Source of the DNA: Oscillospiraceae bacterium
Lineage (GTDB): Bacteria; Bacillota; Clostridia; Oscillospirales; Oscillospiraceae
NCBI GenBank assembly: GCA_009781515.1
Contig: WQXY01000016.1
Location: 1-53,902 of the forward strand
DNA length: 53,902 nucleotides
Direction: 5' to 3'
Part shown: in pieces, positions 1-8,731 of the stretch
How positions within the stretch are numbered: the stretch's first letter is position 1
Layout of the letters: every line of letters begins with the position of its first letter
Translations under genes and position numbers: made by a program
The notes under the pieces: model-generated
Databases searched by the model: none
Told to the model about the DNA's origin: nothing
What the model saw: only the letters and a program-made list of their open reading frames with translations

Positions 1-110
1 AAATAGGAAAATCCCGTAGATCTGTTCAGGATGCTTTCAAAAGTTTAAAAGAGAGTGGAAAGCTTGAACGCAAGGGAGCAAAAAAGAACGGAAAATGGGT
101 TGTTCATTAA
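1..110 (+). CDS. 3' end of a winged-helix DNA-binding protein (partial)
   Basis: The reading frame starting at base 3 is open to a TAA at 108-110 and encodes the last 35 residues of a protein cut by the window edge. The tail contains IGKSRRSVQDAFKSL followed by ESGKLERKG and ends NGKWVVH. This is the recognition helix and wing layout seen at the C-terminus of AlbA_2/divergent-AAA 'putative transcriptional regulators' and Fic-type proteins. Family assignment is inference from about 35 residues; the rest of the gene lies outside the window. Confidence 0.6.
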   Translation, partial: IGKSRRSVQDAFKSLKESGKLERKGAKKNGKWVVH

Positions 111-450
111 ATGAATAAAAGTTATATATACGAAAGGAAACGGTGTACTCAAAGCAAAAGTGCAAACACTGTCTGCACTTTTGAAAGAAAAATCACAACC
201 TCACCCTCACCGCAAATCCATACGGCAGCACGATAACAGAGTTCGCTTTTGGGTACATCACCCGCTCCATTTTCCGTCAAACCGTTGCAATCGCAGCGAT
301 TTTTGATTTACAATATCGCCCGTACGCGAATTTTACTCGAACGGAAAATTTCTTTTATTACATTTTCGACATGTTCTATACAAAAAGATTATATATGATA
401 TTATTTACACGTAAGTAAGCAGATAACCGACAATCAGTGGAGACGTATTT
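111..450. other. Intergenic region, 340 bp
   Basis: No convincing gene. It holds a 10-bp inverted repeat (155-183), a stretch at about 186-345 of higher GC than its surroundings, and an AT-rich run at 345-420 that should carry the promoter of the sensor kinase. TTCGAC near 366 and TATATG/TATTAT-like hexamers near 390-403 are weak candidates. On the minus strand, 196-345 gives two short open stretches separated by a stop, possibly a decayed coding remnant. A GGAG lies about 8 bases before the ATG at 451. Confidence 0.5.
155..183. repeat. Inverted repeat, 10-bp perfect stem
   Basis: CAAAAGTGCA (155-164), a 9-base loop, then TGCACTTTTG (174-183). It lies 45 bases after the stop of the winged-helix gene. 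There is no T tract on either strand, so it is a poor intrinsic terminator and could be an operator or an RNA-stability hairpin. Confidence 0.5.
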
Positions 451-3400
451 ATGACAAAAGCAGGTTTACGCAGACCACTGTCAGTATTTATTGCAATTGC
501 AATGACTGTCAGCATGGTCTTTTTACCTGTTTTTGAAGGTTCGTCAATAACTTTTGCTGCATCAAATCAAGGATTTGCCTTAACCGAAGATGAAAAAGCT
601 TATTTGGAAGCACTGCGAGAGCGTCCGATTATTGTGTCCTACTCATACGAGTTGGTTCAAGCAAGGTTCGACGGAGCAAATTACGGACTTCTTGAACCTG
701 TTCTTGATATTTTAAGAAATGAATTCGGACTTACCGTAGAAATGGTTAAGCTTGATTGGCATGACATGTTTATACAAGTTGCAAACGGTGATGTGGATTT
801 CTACGGACCGATAGCCATATCGGAAGCACGCCGTAACAGATACACGATTGTTGAACCTTTTTATCGCAGCTACTCAAAGATTGTCACCCGTGTAAACGAC
901 CCTATCCGCTCTATGCTCGGGCTTCACAACCGCTCGGTCGGTTTGCTTGAAGGCTCTGTCATTTCAAGAACAATGCAGGCGTATTTGGGGCCGTATGGCG
1001 ATATAGTTTATTTCCCGACATTTGATGATATGATAACCGGGCTTGAAACAGGGGTGGTTGACGCATTTGCTACTGTCGACCATGCAGAATTTGAAATCTT
1101 CAGAAGTCCAAATATTCAATTTGAGTTTTCAATAGATAATTCTTTTGTAGACCAAGGGCTGATAAGCGGCAAGCCCGAAATGGAAATGTTAGCATCGCTC
1201 TTAAACCGCTATATGAGCTTAAACCCGCAAATTGAAGAAGAAGTTTCAAAAAAACGCGAAGAAGCGCTAATGCGGCATGTTAATGAAATTCTTTCCGCTG
1301 AAATTGCATATATACAAAATAAATATAACGAAATATATATTTATTCCGATGTTTCTCTTTATCCCCTCAGCTTTTTGGAATACGGACAGAGAAAAGGAAT
1401 GCAAACGGAGATAAACGAAATTTTCACTCAGCTTACGGGTATTGATGTGCTTTTCGTAAATGAAAGCGAATATCCCGATGGTATTTTAACAGCACTCGAA
1501 AAGCTTAGGTCCGGCGAGTGCTCTGCACTTATCGGCGGTTATTTCGATATTGATTTGTGGGATGACCCCGGCATTGAGTATTCACAGCCTTTGTGGCTCG
1601 AAACAATAAGGACATATTCATATAACGAAACGGGCGAAAGCCTGCTCGGGAAAAGTTTAGGGACGAAGCCGTTCGCTATAGATTATCTCGGCTGGAACAA
1701 TACAACAGGAAACGCACCGACTGTCTTTAATGATTATCACAGTATGATGAATTCACTTAGAGCCGGTGATATCGACGTTGTTTTTATGGGTGAAATGAGT
1801 TTTATTTACGGTTATACAATTCTTCGCGACTATAACCTTCGGGAAATATCCGGAATATCTGCCGAAACTACAGTCCACGCACTGTACGGTGCACAAAACA
1901 AGGAACTTAATGCCGTTTTAAATAAATCTATAGTCCTCTATGAGATTATTAATCCGAGAGCTGTCAGCGAATGGCGGTCTCAGGGAGACAAGCTTAAAAC
2001 AGAAGCTCTGCGTTTGAGACATTCACAGCAAATATGGATGACCTTTGCAATTATAACATTCTCCGCAATGCTCGTTGCCCTTTTGTACCTGCTTATCCGA
2101 TTGCGTTATTCCGTGGTAAATATGAAACGTGCACGTGATTTTGCGGAAGAAGCAAATCGGAGTAAAACGATGTTCCTCGCAAATATGAGCCATGAAATAA
2201 GAACGCCCATGAACAGCATAATAGGGTTTTCCGAGCTTGCACTTGATGGGAATGTACCAAGCAAAATCAAAAAATACATTACAAGTATTTCAGATAATGC
2301 AAAGTGGTTGTTAAACATTATAAATGATATTTTAGACAGCTCTAAAATTGAGTCCGGAAAAGTCAGCCTTGAACAGATACCATTTGATTTGCAGCATGTA
2401 ATAGACCAATGCAAGCAGTCTTTTTCGCTTAAAGCAGCAGAAAAGGGAATTTCATTATTCTGTTATGCAGAAGAAATAAAAGACAAGAAGATTTTAGGCG
2501 ACCCTGTCAGGTTATGGCAGGTATTAAATAACCTTTTGTCAAACGCAATAAAATTCACAAATAAAGGAACAATAAAACTCCTTGTGTCGGTAAAAAATAT
2601 TGAAGACAACACTGCTCTAATCAGCTTTGAAGTAAAAGACAACGGCATAGGTATGACCGCCCAGCAGGTTTCACGTATCTTTGATGCATATACACAAGCT
2701 GATGACAGTGTATCGCGAAGATTTGGCGGCACAGGACTCGGGCTTACAATAGCAAAAAATATTATTGACCTCATGGGAGGCAATCTCAGTGTAGAGAGTT
2801 CTCCCGGAGTCGGCAGCTGCTTTAGCTTTGAAATTCCCGTCGAACTGATTGACGCAGCCGAAGCCCTGCCGTCACAAATGATTAAACATGGCAACATAGA
2901 AAAACCACATTTCGACAGTGAAGTTCTGATTTGCGAAGACAATTCCTTTAATCGGCAGGTTATATGTGAGCATTTAACACGGGTCGGGATTAAAACCACC
3001 ATAGCAGAAAACGGCGAAGAAGGTTTAAGGCTTGTAACGGAGCGTAAAAAAAGCGGTGAGAAACTATTTGATATGATTTTTATGGATATTCATATGCCCG
3101 TTATGGACGGGCTCGAAGCCTCCGAAAAAATAACACAAATAGACAAGAGTGTTCCGATTGTAGCTTTAACGGCGAATGTAATGTCAGATGATTTAAGTCA
3201 CTATAAAAGCAGCGGAATGATTGATTATCTCGGCAAACCGTTTACATCACAGGATTTATGGGGTTGCTTGATTAAATACCTCCCTGTTGTTAGCTACAGC
3301 GCTATTGATACAAATAAAGAGTCTGACGACTATGATAAGGCACAAAAAAAGCTGAAAAAGTATTTTGTGAAGTACAACCGGACAACGTTGTGTGCAATTA

Positions 3401-3852
3401 TGCAAGCTGTTGATGACAACGACAGAAAACTCGCACACAGACTTGTGCATACTTTAAGGAGTAATGCCGGACAAATCGGTCAAAGTGAATTGCAGGAAAT
3501 AGCCGCAGGGGTTGAAGCATCGCTAAAAGATGAAAGTATTCCTATTTCGAGTATTCAATTAAAGCAGTTGGATGCCGAGCTTAACTTCGTTCTTAAGGAA
3601 CTCAGTCCTCTCGCAGCCAAACGTGAAAAAGAAAATATCATTAAAATTTCCGACAAGAAAGAAGCTGTTTCCATAATAGAACAGCTTGAACCTATGGTTT
3701 TGAGCTATGACCCGCATTGCCTGAGTTTGGTCGATGATGTACGCAGAATACCCGGTGCCGAAAACCTTGCCGATTATGTAGAAAGCTTTAATTTTAAATC
3801 CGCTCTGAAAGAACTGCAGGAAAACTTCGGTAAAAATTGGAAAGAGACGTAA
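451..3852 (+). CDS. BvgS-like hybrid sensor histidine kinase
   Basis: 1133 aa. A signal peptide or first membrane anchor (about 8-38) is followed by two tandem extracytoplasmic solute-binding (SBP_bac_3-like) domains, about 45-285 and 290-520. A membrane helix (about 528-552) leads straight into the kinase with no PAS or HAMP domain. HisKA has the H-box [11 protein letters not shown] (phospho-accepting His581). HATPase_c shows an N-box ([10 protein letters not shown]), G1 (DNGIGM) and G2 (GGTGLGL). A receiver domain follows with acceptor Asp879 in [11 protein letters not shown] and a conserved Lys in LGKPF. The HPt domain has His1000 in [10 protein letters not shown]. This is the full His-Asp-His relay of BvgS/EvgS-type kinases, which sense small solutes outside the cell. 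The last 100 or so residues are an uncharacterised helical tail. No DNA-binding response regulator is adjacent, so the final phospho-acceptor is unknown. Start: ATG after GGAG. Confidence 0.93.
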   Translation: MTKAGLRRPLSVFIAIAMTVSMVFLPVFEGSSITFAASNQGFALTEDEKAYLEALRERPIIVSYSYELVQARFDGANYGLLEPVLDILRNEFGLTVEMVKLDWHDMFIQVANGDVDFYGPIAISEARRNRYTIVEPFYRSYSKIVTRVNDPIRSMLGLHNRSVGLLEGSVISRTMQAYLGPYGDIVYFPTFDDMITGLETGVVDAFATVDHAEFEIFRSPNIQFEFSIDNSFVDQGLISGKPEMEMLASLLNRYMSLNPQIEEEVSKKREEALMRHVNEILSAEIAYIQNKYNEIYIYSDVSLYPLSFLEYGQRKGMQTEINEIFTQLTGIDVLFVNESEYPDGILTALEKLRSGECSALIGGYFDIDLWDDPGIEYSQPLWLETIRTYSYNETGESLLGKSLGTKPFAIDYLGWNNTTGNAPTVFNDYHSMMNSLRAGDIDVVFMGEMSFIYGYTILRDYNLREISGISAETTVHALYGAQNKELNAVLNKSIVLYEIINPRAVSEWRSQGDKLKTEALRLRHSQQIWMTFAIITFSAMLVALLYLLIRLRYSVVNMKRARDFAEEANRSKTMFLANMSHEIRTPMNSIIGFSELALDGNVPSKIKKYITSISDNAKWLLNIINDILDSSKIESGKVSLEQIPFDLQHVIDQCKQSFSLKAAEKGISLFCYAEEIKDKKILGDPVRLWQVLNNLLSNAIKFTNKGTIKLLVSVKNIEDNTALISFEVKDNGIGMTAQQVSRIFDAYTQADDSVSRRFGGTGLGLTIAKNIIDLMGGNLSVESSPGVGSCFSFEIPVELIDAAEALPSQMIKHGNIEKPHFDSEVLICEDNSFNRQVICEHLTRVGIKTTIAENGEEGLRLVTERKKSGEKLFDMIFMDIHMPVMDGLEASEKITQIDKSVPIVALTANVMSDDLSHYKSSGMIDYLGKPFTSQDLWGCLIKYLPVVSYSAIDTNKESDDYDKAQKKLKKYFVKYNRTTLCAIMQAVDDNDRKLAHRLVHTLRSNAGQIGQSELQEIAAGVEASLKDESIPISSIQLKQLDAELNFVLKELSPLAAKREKENIIKISDKKEAVSIIEQLEPMVLSYDPHCLSLVDDVRRIPGAENLADYVESFNFKSALKELQENFGKNWKET

Positions 3853-3858
3853 ACGCCC

Positions 3859-4224
3859 CTACTCCACGACGCTCCGGTCATGGAGCGTTTTTCCGTCCTT
3901 GTCCTTTAGACTGAGCCATGTATTATCCCCGCCAAATCGCAAAAATATCCCAAGCTCATTTGGCGACGGGAAAATAATATCCTGCGTTGTAACACCGTCT
4001 TTTATCTTGTCCTCATGGTCGGCTCTAAGTGTCTTTCCGAACTTTGCCGAAAAGTTAAGCGAACCGTCCTTGTTGAGCTGCGGGTCGGGCGTCAGCTTAG
4101 CCCCTGCCTTGAGCAGTAGCTCTTTTCTGCGTTGCCAAAACACCTTGCCCTCACTGCCTCTGTCGGTAAAGGTAAATTCAATCTCACTGAGCTCTTTATT
4201 CCACTTGTGTACATCTTTAATCAT
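3859..4224 (-). CDS. Small protein with RAMA-like (DUF4357-like) C-terminus
   Basis: 121 aa, soluble, charged. I do not recognise the N-terminal half (MIKDVHKWNKELSEIEFTF). The C-terminal portion reads DIIFPSPNELGIFLRFGGD then TWLSLKDKDGKTLHD. This matches the pattern of the RAMA/DUF4357 domain (F-x-S-P-S-x-A-A...G...N-G-W-x-x-W-K-D-x-x-G-K-x-L) found in restriction-modification and GIY-YIG nuclease proteins and predicted to recognise modified DNA. A stand-alone copy is unusual. A G-rich SD (GGGGGG) lies about 10 bases before the ATG. Its 3' end overlaps the terminator of the convergent sensor-kinase gene. It is probably cotranscribed with the PsiE-like gene 26 bases upstream. The RAMA assignment is inference by eye. 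Confidence 0.6.
   Translation of the reverse strand: MIKDVHKWNKELSEIEFTFTDRGSEGKVFWQRRKELLLKAGAKLTPDPQLNKDGSLNFSAKFGKTLRADHEDKIKDGVTTQDIIFPSPNELGIFLRFGGDNTWLSLKDKDGKTLHDRSVVE
3869..3892 (+). terminator. Rho-independent terminator of the sensor kinase gene
   Basis: ACGCTCC (3869-3875), loop of 6, GGAGCGT (3882-3888), then TTTTT. It begins 17 bases after the sensor-kinase stop codon and lies inside the last codons of the convergent 3859-4224 gene, so those codons and the hairpin are constrained together. Confidence 0.85.
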
Positions 4225-4250
4225 ATCAGTCTTACCCCCCGCAAAAACTA

Positions 4251-4694
4251 TTACTCTCCGTTTTCGTTTACTATCTCTCTCGCTACGGAATTCTTTTTCT
4301 TACTTCTCATGTAAATGAAATAATGCTTCGCGGCAAAAAGTCCGCCGATTGCGACGACACCGATTAGCATGTCGAGCATACTCGTATGATAAATAACCGT
4401 CTGCCTTGCAATAGCAAAAAGCAGCACATCGATAATCGTCTCGGGAGTGTGCTTATAAAGCATTTTTGTAAACTCCACACCGATGACAAGAGCAAACGCG
4501 GCAGACAGTACGCGGTCAAACTCCGCGTTAATAATGACAAGCTCATATCCCGATATGCCTGATATCAGTTCAATCCCTTTGATTGTCACTACAACCAAAA
4601 TAAAAAACGTAAACCCGACCTCAAAATAATATGTTATTTTATCAAGCAACATATTTAACTTATTATGCTTTTTGTATTCTTTATCTTTTTGCAT
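4251..4694 (-). CDS. PsiE-like integral membrane protein
   Basis: 147 aa. The frame is open further upstream, but GGAGATG lies 6 bases before the ATG of MQKDKEYKK, so I start there (4694). Four hydrophobic segments are visible: about 20-40, 55-75, 88-105 and 112-130. The conserved pattern GVEFTKMLYKHTPETIIDVL followed by AIARQTVIYH resembles the phosphate-starvation-inducible PsiE family, where an E-F-hydrophobic stretch precedes the I-A-R-x-x-I helix. The biochemical function of PsiE proteins is unknown. The C-terminus is basic (RSKKKNS), as expected for a cytoplasmic tail. A good promoter precedes it at 4717-4744. It is likely first gene of a two-gene unit with the RAMA-like gene. Confidence 0.6.
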   Translation of the reverse strand: MQKDKEYKKHNKLNMLLDKITYYFEVGFTFFILVVVTIKGIELISGISGYELVIINAEFDRVLSAAFALVIGVEFTKMLYKHTPETIIDVLLFAIARQTVIYHTSMLDMLIGVVAIGGLFAAKHYFIYMRSKKKNSVAREIVNENGE

Positions 4695-4716
4695 CAAACA
4701 TCTCCATTCATTTTTT

Positions 4717-4744
4717 ATTATATAATAACACATTATTATCACAA
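4717..4744 (-). promoter_or_regulatory. SigA-type promoter of the PsiE-like gene
   Basis: On the minus strand, TTGTGA (4744-4739), 16-base spacer, TATAAT (4722-4717). It sits about 23 bases before the chosen ATG at 4694, which agrees with that start rather than a longer one. Confidence 0.65.
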
Positions 4745-4821
4745 AAAACAAACAGAATTAACCATATAATGTGTAATTAGCTGTGCTTTTTAACATAATC
4801 CTAACATATTTGTAGTAGTGG

Positions 4822-4850
4822 TTGACTTTCTCATTAAAATAGCATAGACT
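4822..4850 (+). promoter_or_regulatory. Promoter of the 62-aa gene
   Basis: TTGACT (4822-4827), 17-base spacer, TAGACT (4845-4850). The 5' leader then contains a small hairpin (GTGCC, 8-base loop, GGCAC) just before the AAGGAG SD of the gene at 4907. Confidence 0.6.
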
Positions 4851-4906
4851 GTCAAACAATGTTGAGACAGTGCCGGTAAACAGGCACAGTGACATAAAGG
4901 AGAAAT

Positions 4907-5095
4907 ATGGATAAGATTTATGTAGTTATCGCAAACGGCGAAGCCTACTCTGCGCACAAAGATGTTCACAAAGCCAGCGGTCAGGTTGCCGAGCTTTGCA
5001 AGTTCGAGTTTGACAATGTAATGTATGATGCACGCGGATTTGCCCAGTCAGAGTCCGGCAAAGTCAATATGTGTGAGGTTTTTCTGCAGGAATAA
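4907..5095 (+). CDS. Small protein of unknown function, 62 aa
   Basis: ATG preceded by AAGGAG at ideal spacing and by its own promoter (4822-4850), so the gene is probably real. The protein is soluble with three cysteines or fewer, no signal peptide and no membrane segment. It begins MDKIYVVIANGEAYSAHKDV and ends MCEVFLQE. I do not recognise the family. Composition and codon use resemble the neighbours. It stands alone: promoter in front, weak hairpins (5102-5115 and 5153-5178) behind. The next gene is uracil permease, but nothing ties the two functionally. Confidence 0.7.
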   Translation: MDKIYVVIANGEAYSAHKDVHKASGQVAELCKFEFDNVMYDARGFAQSESGKVNMCEVFLQE

Positions 5096-5123
5096 AATTT
5101 CCACAATATTTTGTGCTTTTTAA

Positions 5124-5155
5124 TTGACAACCACAACTATATATTGTACTATAAT
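5124..5155 (+). promoter_or_regulatory. Promoter of the uraA-upp operon
   Basis: TTGACA (5124-5129), 17-base spacer, TACTAT (5147-5152), which overlaps a perfect TATAAT (5150-5155). No PyrR-binding loop or anti-terminator was recognised in the roughly 85-base leader before the AAGGAGG SD at about 5232. Confidence 0.75.
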
Positions 5156-5186
5156 GCAAGTGTAAATATGCTTGCATTTTTGTTTG
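5153..5186 (+). terminator. Hairpin plus T-rich tract overlapping the uraA promoter
   Basis: AATGCAAG (5153-5160), 10-base loop, CTTGCATT (5171-5178), followed by a T-rich run (TTTTTGTTT). The 5' arm overlaps the -10 box. It therefore cannot form in the uraA transcript, but can terminate transcripts arriving from the 62-aa gene upstream. Confidence 0.55.
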
Positions 5187-5247
5187 TCCAAAACATGCAC
5201 AGCACATGGCACACAATGATGATTAACTTTAAGGAGGGCGCATTTTT

Positions 5248-6651
5248 ATGAAATTTTGGGACAAAAACGATCTTCGCGATCCAAACGTAGGAGCAGGCAA
5301 AACAGTAGTATTAGGGTTGCAACACACATTTACAATGTTTGGAGCAACCATTTTAGTACCTATTCTCGTAGGGTTCGATATCTCTGTTGCTCTGCTCATG
5401 GCAGGCTTAGGAACATTATTATTTCACATTATTACAAGAGGCGGTGTACCTCTATTTCTCGGTTCATCGTTTTCATTTATCGTTCCTGTTGGGGTGGCAA
5501 TTGCTGCTTTTGGAGGCGATATCTCTTACGCCCTTGGCGGAATTGTCGTATCAGGTCTGCTATATATAGTTCTTGCAGTCTTGGTGTATCTTTTAGGGGC
5601 AAAGAGGGTAATTGGTTGGTTCCCTCCAATAGTCACAGGGTCTGTCATTATAATCATCGGTCTGGTACTTGCTCCGGTGGCGATAAATATGGCTGCAACC
5701 GGTGGTGCAGTAGTACCTGTTGAGATTACTGTTGTTGACACAGGAGAGGTTATTGAAGATGTTATTCCCGGAGCAATTACTGCTACCAACTGGCTCTTAG
5801 CACTTATGAGCTTTTTAATCGTTGTCATTGTCGCTGTTTTCCTCAAGGGATTTGCGAAAGCACTTCCTGTACTTATAGGTCTTTTTGTCAGTTATATTAT
5901 CGCTGTTATCCTAACGCTCACAGGTGTAACCCCCGGTCTTGTGGATTTTGAGTCTGTAAAAGATGCTGCATGGTTCGGAATTCCAACCTTTACACTTGCA
6001 AAATTTGATATTAGAGCAATAATGATTGTTGCTCCCGTCGCCATTTGTACTATGGTTGAGCATATTGGTGACATCATGGCAATCGGTGCAATCACAAATA
6101 AAGACTATCTAAAAAAACCGGGACTTCATCGCACACTGCTTGGAGACGGACTTGCATCATGCCTTTCGGCTATGTTCGGCGGTCCTGCAAACACCACATA
6201 CTCAGAAAACACAGGTGTGCTTGCACTGACAAAACAGTTTAATCCGACTATCATGCGTATAGCCGCCTGCTTTGCAATAATCCTTGGTTTTATACCCAAG
6301 CTTGCAGCTGTAATCGGCACTATTCCCGTACCGATTATCGGCGGTATTTCCATAGTGCTCTTCGGCATGATAGCTTCTGTCGGTGCCCGCCTGCTTGTTG
6401 ATAACAAAGTTGACTTCCACAAATCACGTAACTTGATAATCGCTGCAGTTATAATGGTGCTCGGTATAGGCGGTGCATTAATTCCGTTCCAGTTTGGAAC
6501 AGTCGCTGTTGAAATTCAAGGTATAGCTCTTGCCGCTATCGTAGGTCTTATTCTCAACAAACTCCTCCCGGGAGCCGATGACTACATAGTGAATACCCAA
6601 ACTGAAGAAAACACGGAAGAAAAAAGTGAACCTGCTAAGGAGGACGCGTAA
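5248..6651 (+). CDS. uraA: Uracil permease (NCS2 family)
   Basis: 467 aa with about 14 hydrophobic segments. The N-terminus [20 protein letters not shown] is the classic NCS2 first helix. The substrate/cation region carries [17 protein letters not shown], matching the UraA/PyrP subgroup (T-T-Y-x-E-N-x-G-V-x-A-x-T) rather than xanthine permeases. It imports uracil with protons across the cytoplasmic membrane. The start is ATG 9 bases after AAGGAGG. The stop TAA overlaps the upp start (TAATG), so the two are translationally coupled, forming a uracil-salvage operon. The C-terminal 20 residues are an acidic cytoplasmic tail. Confidence 0.95.
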   Translation: MKFWDKNDLRDPNVGAGKTVVLGLQHTFTMFGATILVPILVGFDISVALLMAGLGTLLFHIITRGGVPLFLGSSFSFIVPVGVAIAAFGGDISYALGGIVVSGLLYIVLAVLVYLLGAKRVIGWFPPIVTGSVIIIIGLVLAPVAINMAATGGAVVPVEITVVDTGEVIEDVIPGAITATNWLLALMSFLIVVIVAVFLKGFAKALPVLIGLFVSYIIAVILTLTGVTPGLVDFESVKDAAWFGIPTFTLAKFDIRAIMIVAPVAICTMVEHIGDIMAIGAITNKDYLKKPGLHRTLLGDGLASCLSAMFGGPANTTYSENTGVLALTKQFNPTIMRIAACFAIILGFIPKLAAVIGTIPVPIIGGISIVLFGMIASVGARLLVDNKVDFHKSRNLIIAAVIMVLGIGGALIPFQFGTVAVEIQGIALAAIVGLILNKLLPGADDYIVNTQTEENTEEKSEPAKEDA

Positions 6652-7277
6652 TGTCTGTAACCGTACTTACGCACCCGCTCATTCAGCATAAACTGACGAT
6701 ACTTCGTGACATCGACACAGGAGTTAAAGTGTTTCGTGAGGTTGTAAGCGAAATCGCAATGCTCATGTGTTATGAGGCAATGCGTGAGCTGCCGCTCGAG
6801 GAAATCAAAGTCATGACTCCCGTTGCGGAAGCAACCGTCAAAGCCCTCGCAGGCAAAAAGCTTGCACTCGTACCAATTCTTCGTGCAGGACTCGGCATGG
6901 TAGACGGCATACTCAGTCTCGTACCGTCGGCAAAGGTAGCACATATCGGGCTATACCGCGACCCGGAAACACTCGAGCCCGTTGAGTACTATTGCAAAAT
7001 GCCGCCCGACATAATGAGCCGCGACTGCTTCATACTCGACCCGATGCTTGCCACAGGCGGCACAGCAGCCGCTGCGGCAAAGTTTCTCAAAGACGCGGGA
7101 GCACAATCCATTAAGCTTCTGAGTATCCTCTCTGCTCCCCCGGGAGTTGAGAAAATGGAGAAAATGCATCCCGATGTTGAAGTTATCACCTGTGCCATTG
7201 ACGGACATCTTAACGACCATGGCTATATTGTCCCCGGACTCGGTGATGCCGGCGACAGAATTTTCGGAACGAAATAA
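6651..7277 (+). CDS. upp: Uracil phosphoribosyltransferase
   Basis: 208 aa, the usual length for Upp. It converts uracil and PRPP to UMP in the cytoplasm. The PRPP-binding loop is seen as [13 protein letters not shown] (about 129-141). The uracil-binding C-terminus is [19 protein letters not shown], both diagnostic. The region [12 protein letters not shown] (about 77-88) is the conserved flexible-loop partner. Translation is coupled to uraA by the overlapping TAATG; AAGGAGG lies 8 bases upstream within uraA. The gene ends beside a repeat element that separates it from the convergent PBP gene. Confidence 0.97.
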   Translation: MSVTVLTHPLIQHKLTILRDIDTGVKVFREVVSEIAMLMCYEAMRELPLEEIKVMTPVAEATVKALAGKKLALVPILRAGLGMVDGILSLVPSAKVAHIGLYRDPETLEPVEYYCKMPPDIMSRDCFILDPMLATGGTAAAAAKFLKDAGAQSIKLLSILSAPPGVEKMEKMHPDVEVITCAIDGHLNDHGYIVPGLGDAGDRIFGTK

Positions 7278-7282
7278 CCTCC

Positions 7283-7397
7283 GTCATTGCGAGGAGCATG
7301 AAATGCGACGTGGCAATCCAGTAAATGACTAAACCCACATTATTTATCCATTACTTATGTGTATAGTCTGGATCGCCACGCTTCGCTCGCGATGACG
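7283..7397. repeat. Paired inverted copies of a dispersed palindromic repeat
   Basis: Left half-element 7283-7321 begins GTCATTGCGAG and ends GTGGCAATCCAG. Right half-element 7368-7397 is its inverse, beginning CTGGATCGCCACG and ending CGCGATGACG, with 46 bases between them. Related single copies occur at 32417-32454 and 37497-37568. It fills the gap between the convergent upp and PBP genes and would fold into a long hairpin that could end transcription from both sides. I recognise the sequence type as a widespread bacterial intergenic repeat but cannot search it. Confidence 0.8.
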
Positions 7398-7408
7398 CTA
7401 AACACTCT

Positions 7409-8731
7409 TCATTTCAACGCCACTTGCAGCACTCTGTTGGCAACGGGTGCTGCATTTGCTGTTCCGCCGCCGCCGTGCTCAATTATAACCACAAACGCAT
7501 ACGGGTGTCCCGGATTTGTGATATACCCGACATACCACGCATGCGGAGCCTTGTCACCGCCCACCTGCGCAGTGCCCGACTTGGCATGTATCTGCAGCCC
7601 CGGGAAGTTTTGCCTGTTTTGAATTTCAAGAATATTACTCAGTTCAACTGCCGTACTTCGCGGCATAAGTCTTGTAGAAGAAGACGGTAAAATTGACGTT
7701 AAGCCCGAGCGTTTAAGCAAAGACAACTCCATGGCAGTTCCTTCATTTGCAATCGCACCTATAAAGCGCAGCATAGACGCAGGATTGACCATGTTGGTAT
7801 ACTGACCGATGCCCGACCATGCCAAATCGGCAGTCCCGGGCGGTGCCTTCTCAAAGTTACCGCTCGCTGTCGTTATGCCGCCAACCGTTGTTCTGCCTGA
7901 AAGTCCGAATTTATCAGCATAATCGGCTAAAACATCCGCACCAAGTTCAAGAGCAAGATTACTGTATACAATATTGCACGAAACACGCATACCCCGCTCA
8001 AAATCTATACTGCCGTGCACACTGGGGCATGTCACAATATCATCACCAAGCACAAGCTCACCCGTGCAGTTAAAAGTACGGCTGTGAATGTCTGTGATGT
8101 TCTCAATGGCTGCGGCAGCCGTCACTACTTTATAAATAGAGCCCGGAGCATATGCCGCTTGAAGTGCGCGGTTCAGATATACCCCCACTTCATCGTCGAC
8201 AATAACCGGCGGCGTATTCGGGTCAAATGTCGGGCTTGACACCATACATAAGAGCTCACCTGTTTCGTAATTGCTCACCATAACAACACCACGCCTGCCG
8301 TCAAGGGCTTTGAGTGCTTCGACATGCAAACGCGAGTCTATTGTCAGATTTATCGTGTTGCCCACGCTGCCCGTAACGGAAAATGCTCCCGTCAGCGGAT
8401 TGTACCCTATCAACTCCGACGCATATACTCTCAGTGCGCCCGTACCGATATTCCCCTCCCTGTCACCGACAGCATGAAGAACTGCGCGGCGCACATCGGA
8501 GCTTTCGGCAAATGTCCGCTTGCCGTCTGTTACATCGGCGAGAACAACATTGTTTCTGTCCGTTACCCTGCCCGATATTAAAACTCCCTCATGAAATACG
8601 GTTGCATTAAACGGCGCTGTTGCCCATGATGTACCGTAAACAAAATACCGCACAACATAAAACCCCATGCCAAAAACAGCAACGGCTATGAGAAAAAACA
8701 TTGACAGCGTTCTTCTGCTTACTCTATACAT
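7409..8731 (-). CDS. Class B penicillin-binding protein (D,D-transpeptidase)
   Basis: 440 aa. An N-terminal membrane anchor (about 10-33) is followed by a short dimerisation region and the transpeptidase domain (about 135-435). The active site has S198-x-x-K201 (GSIYK), S251-C252-N253 and K384-S385-G386-T. It cross-links peptidoglycan stem peptides outside the membrane. The short pedestal resembles the PbpA group that is paired with RodA/FtsW. Here the SEDS partner lies directly upstream, and the stop and start share base 8731, so they are probably a cognate polymerase-transpeptidase pair. I cannot tell elongation, division or sporulation use from sequence alone. Confidence 0.92.
   Translation of the reverse strand: MYRVSRRTLSMFFLIAVAVFGMGFYVVRYFVYGTSWATAPFNATVFHEGVLISGRVTDRNNVVLADVTDGKRTFAESSDVRRAVLHAVGDREGNIGTGALRVYASELIGYNPLTGAFSVTGSVGNTINLTIDSRLHVEALKALDGRRGVVMVSNYETGELLCMVSSPTFDPNTPPVIVDDEVGVYLNRALQAAYAPGSIYKVVTAAAAIENITDIHSRTFNCTGELVLGDDIVTCPSVHGSIDFERGMRVSCNIVYSNLALELGADVLADYADKFGLSGRTTVGGITTASGNFEKAPPGTADLAWSGIGQYTNMVNPASMLRFIGAIANEGTAMELSLLKRSGLTSILPSSSTRLMPRSTAVELSNILEIQNRQNFPGLQIHAKSGTAQVGGDKAPHAWYVGYITNPGHPYAFVVIIEHGGGGTANAAPVANRVLQVALK

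Noticed and set aside
196..345. Minus-strand short open stretches (product with MERVMYPKANSVIV) between the winged-helix gene and the sensor kinase
   Set aside because: Two short frames broken by a stop and without an SD; too short and weak to call a gene or a named remnant.
3899..4318. Plus-strand open frame antisense to the RAMA-like and PsiE-like genes
   Set aside because: Serine/leucine-rich shadow of minus-strand coding; no SD or promoter, and it starts inside the terminator region.
5156..5247. PyrR attenuator or purine/pyrimidine riboswitch upstream of uraA
   Set aside because: The leader shows neither the PyrR loop consensus nor an anti-terminator/terminator pair.
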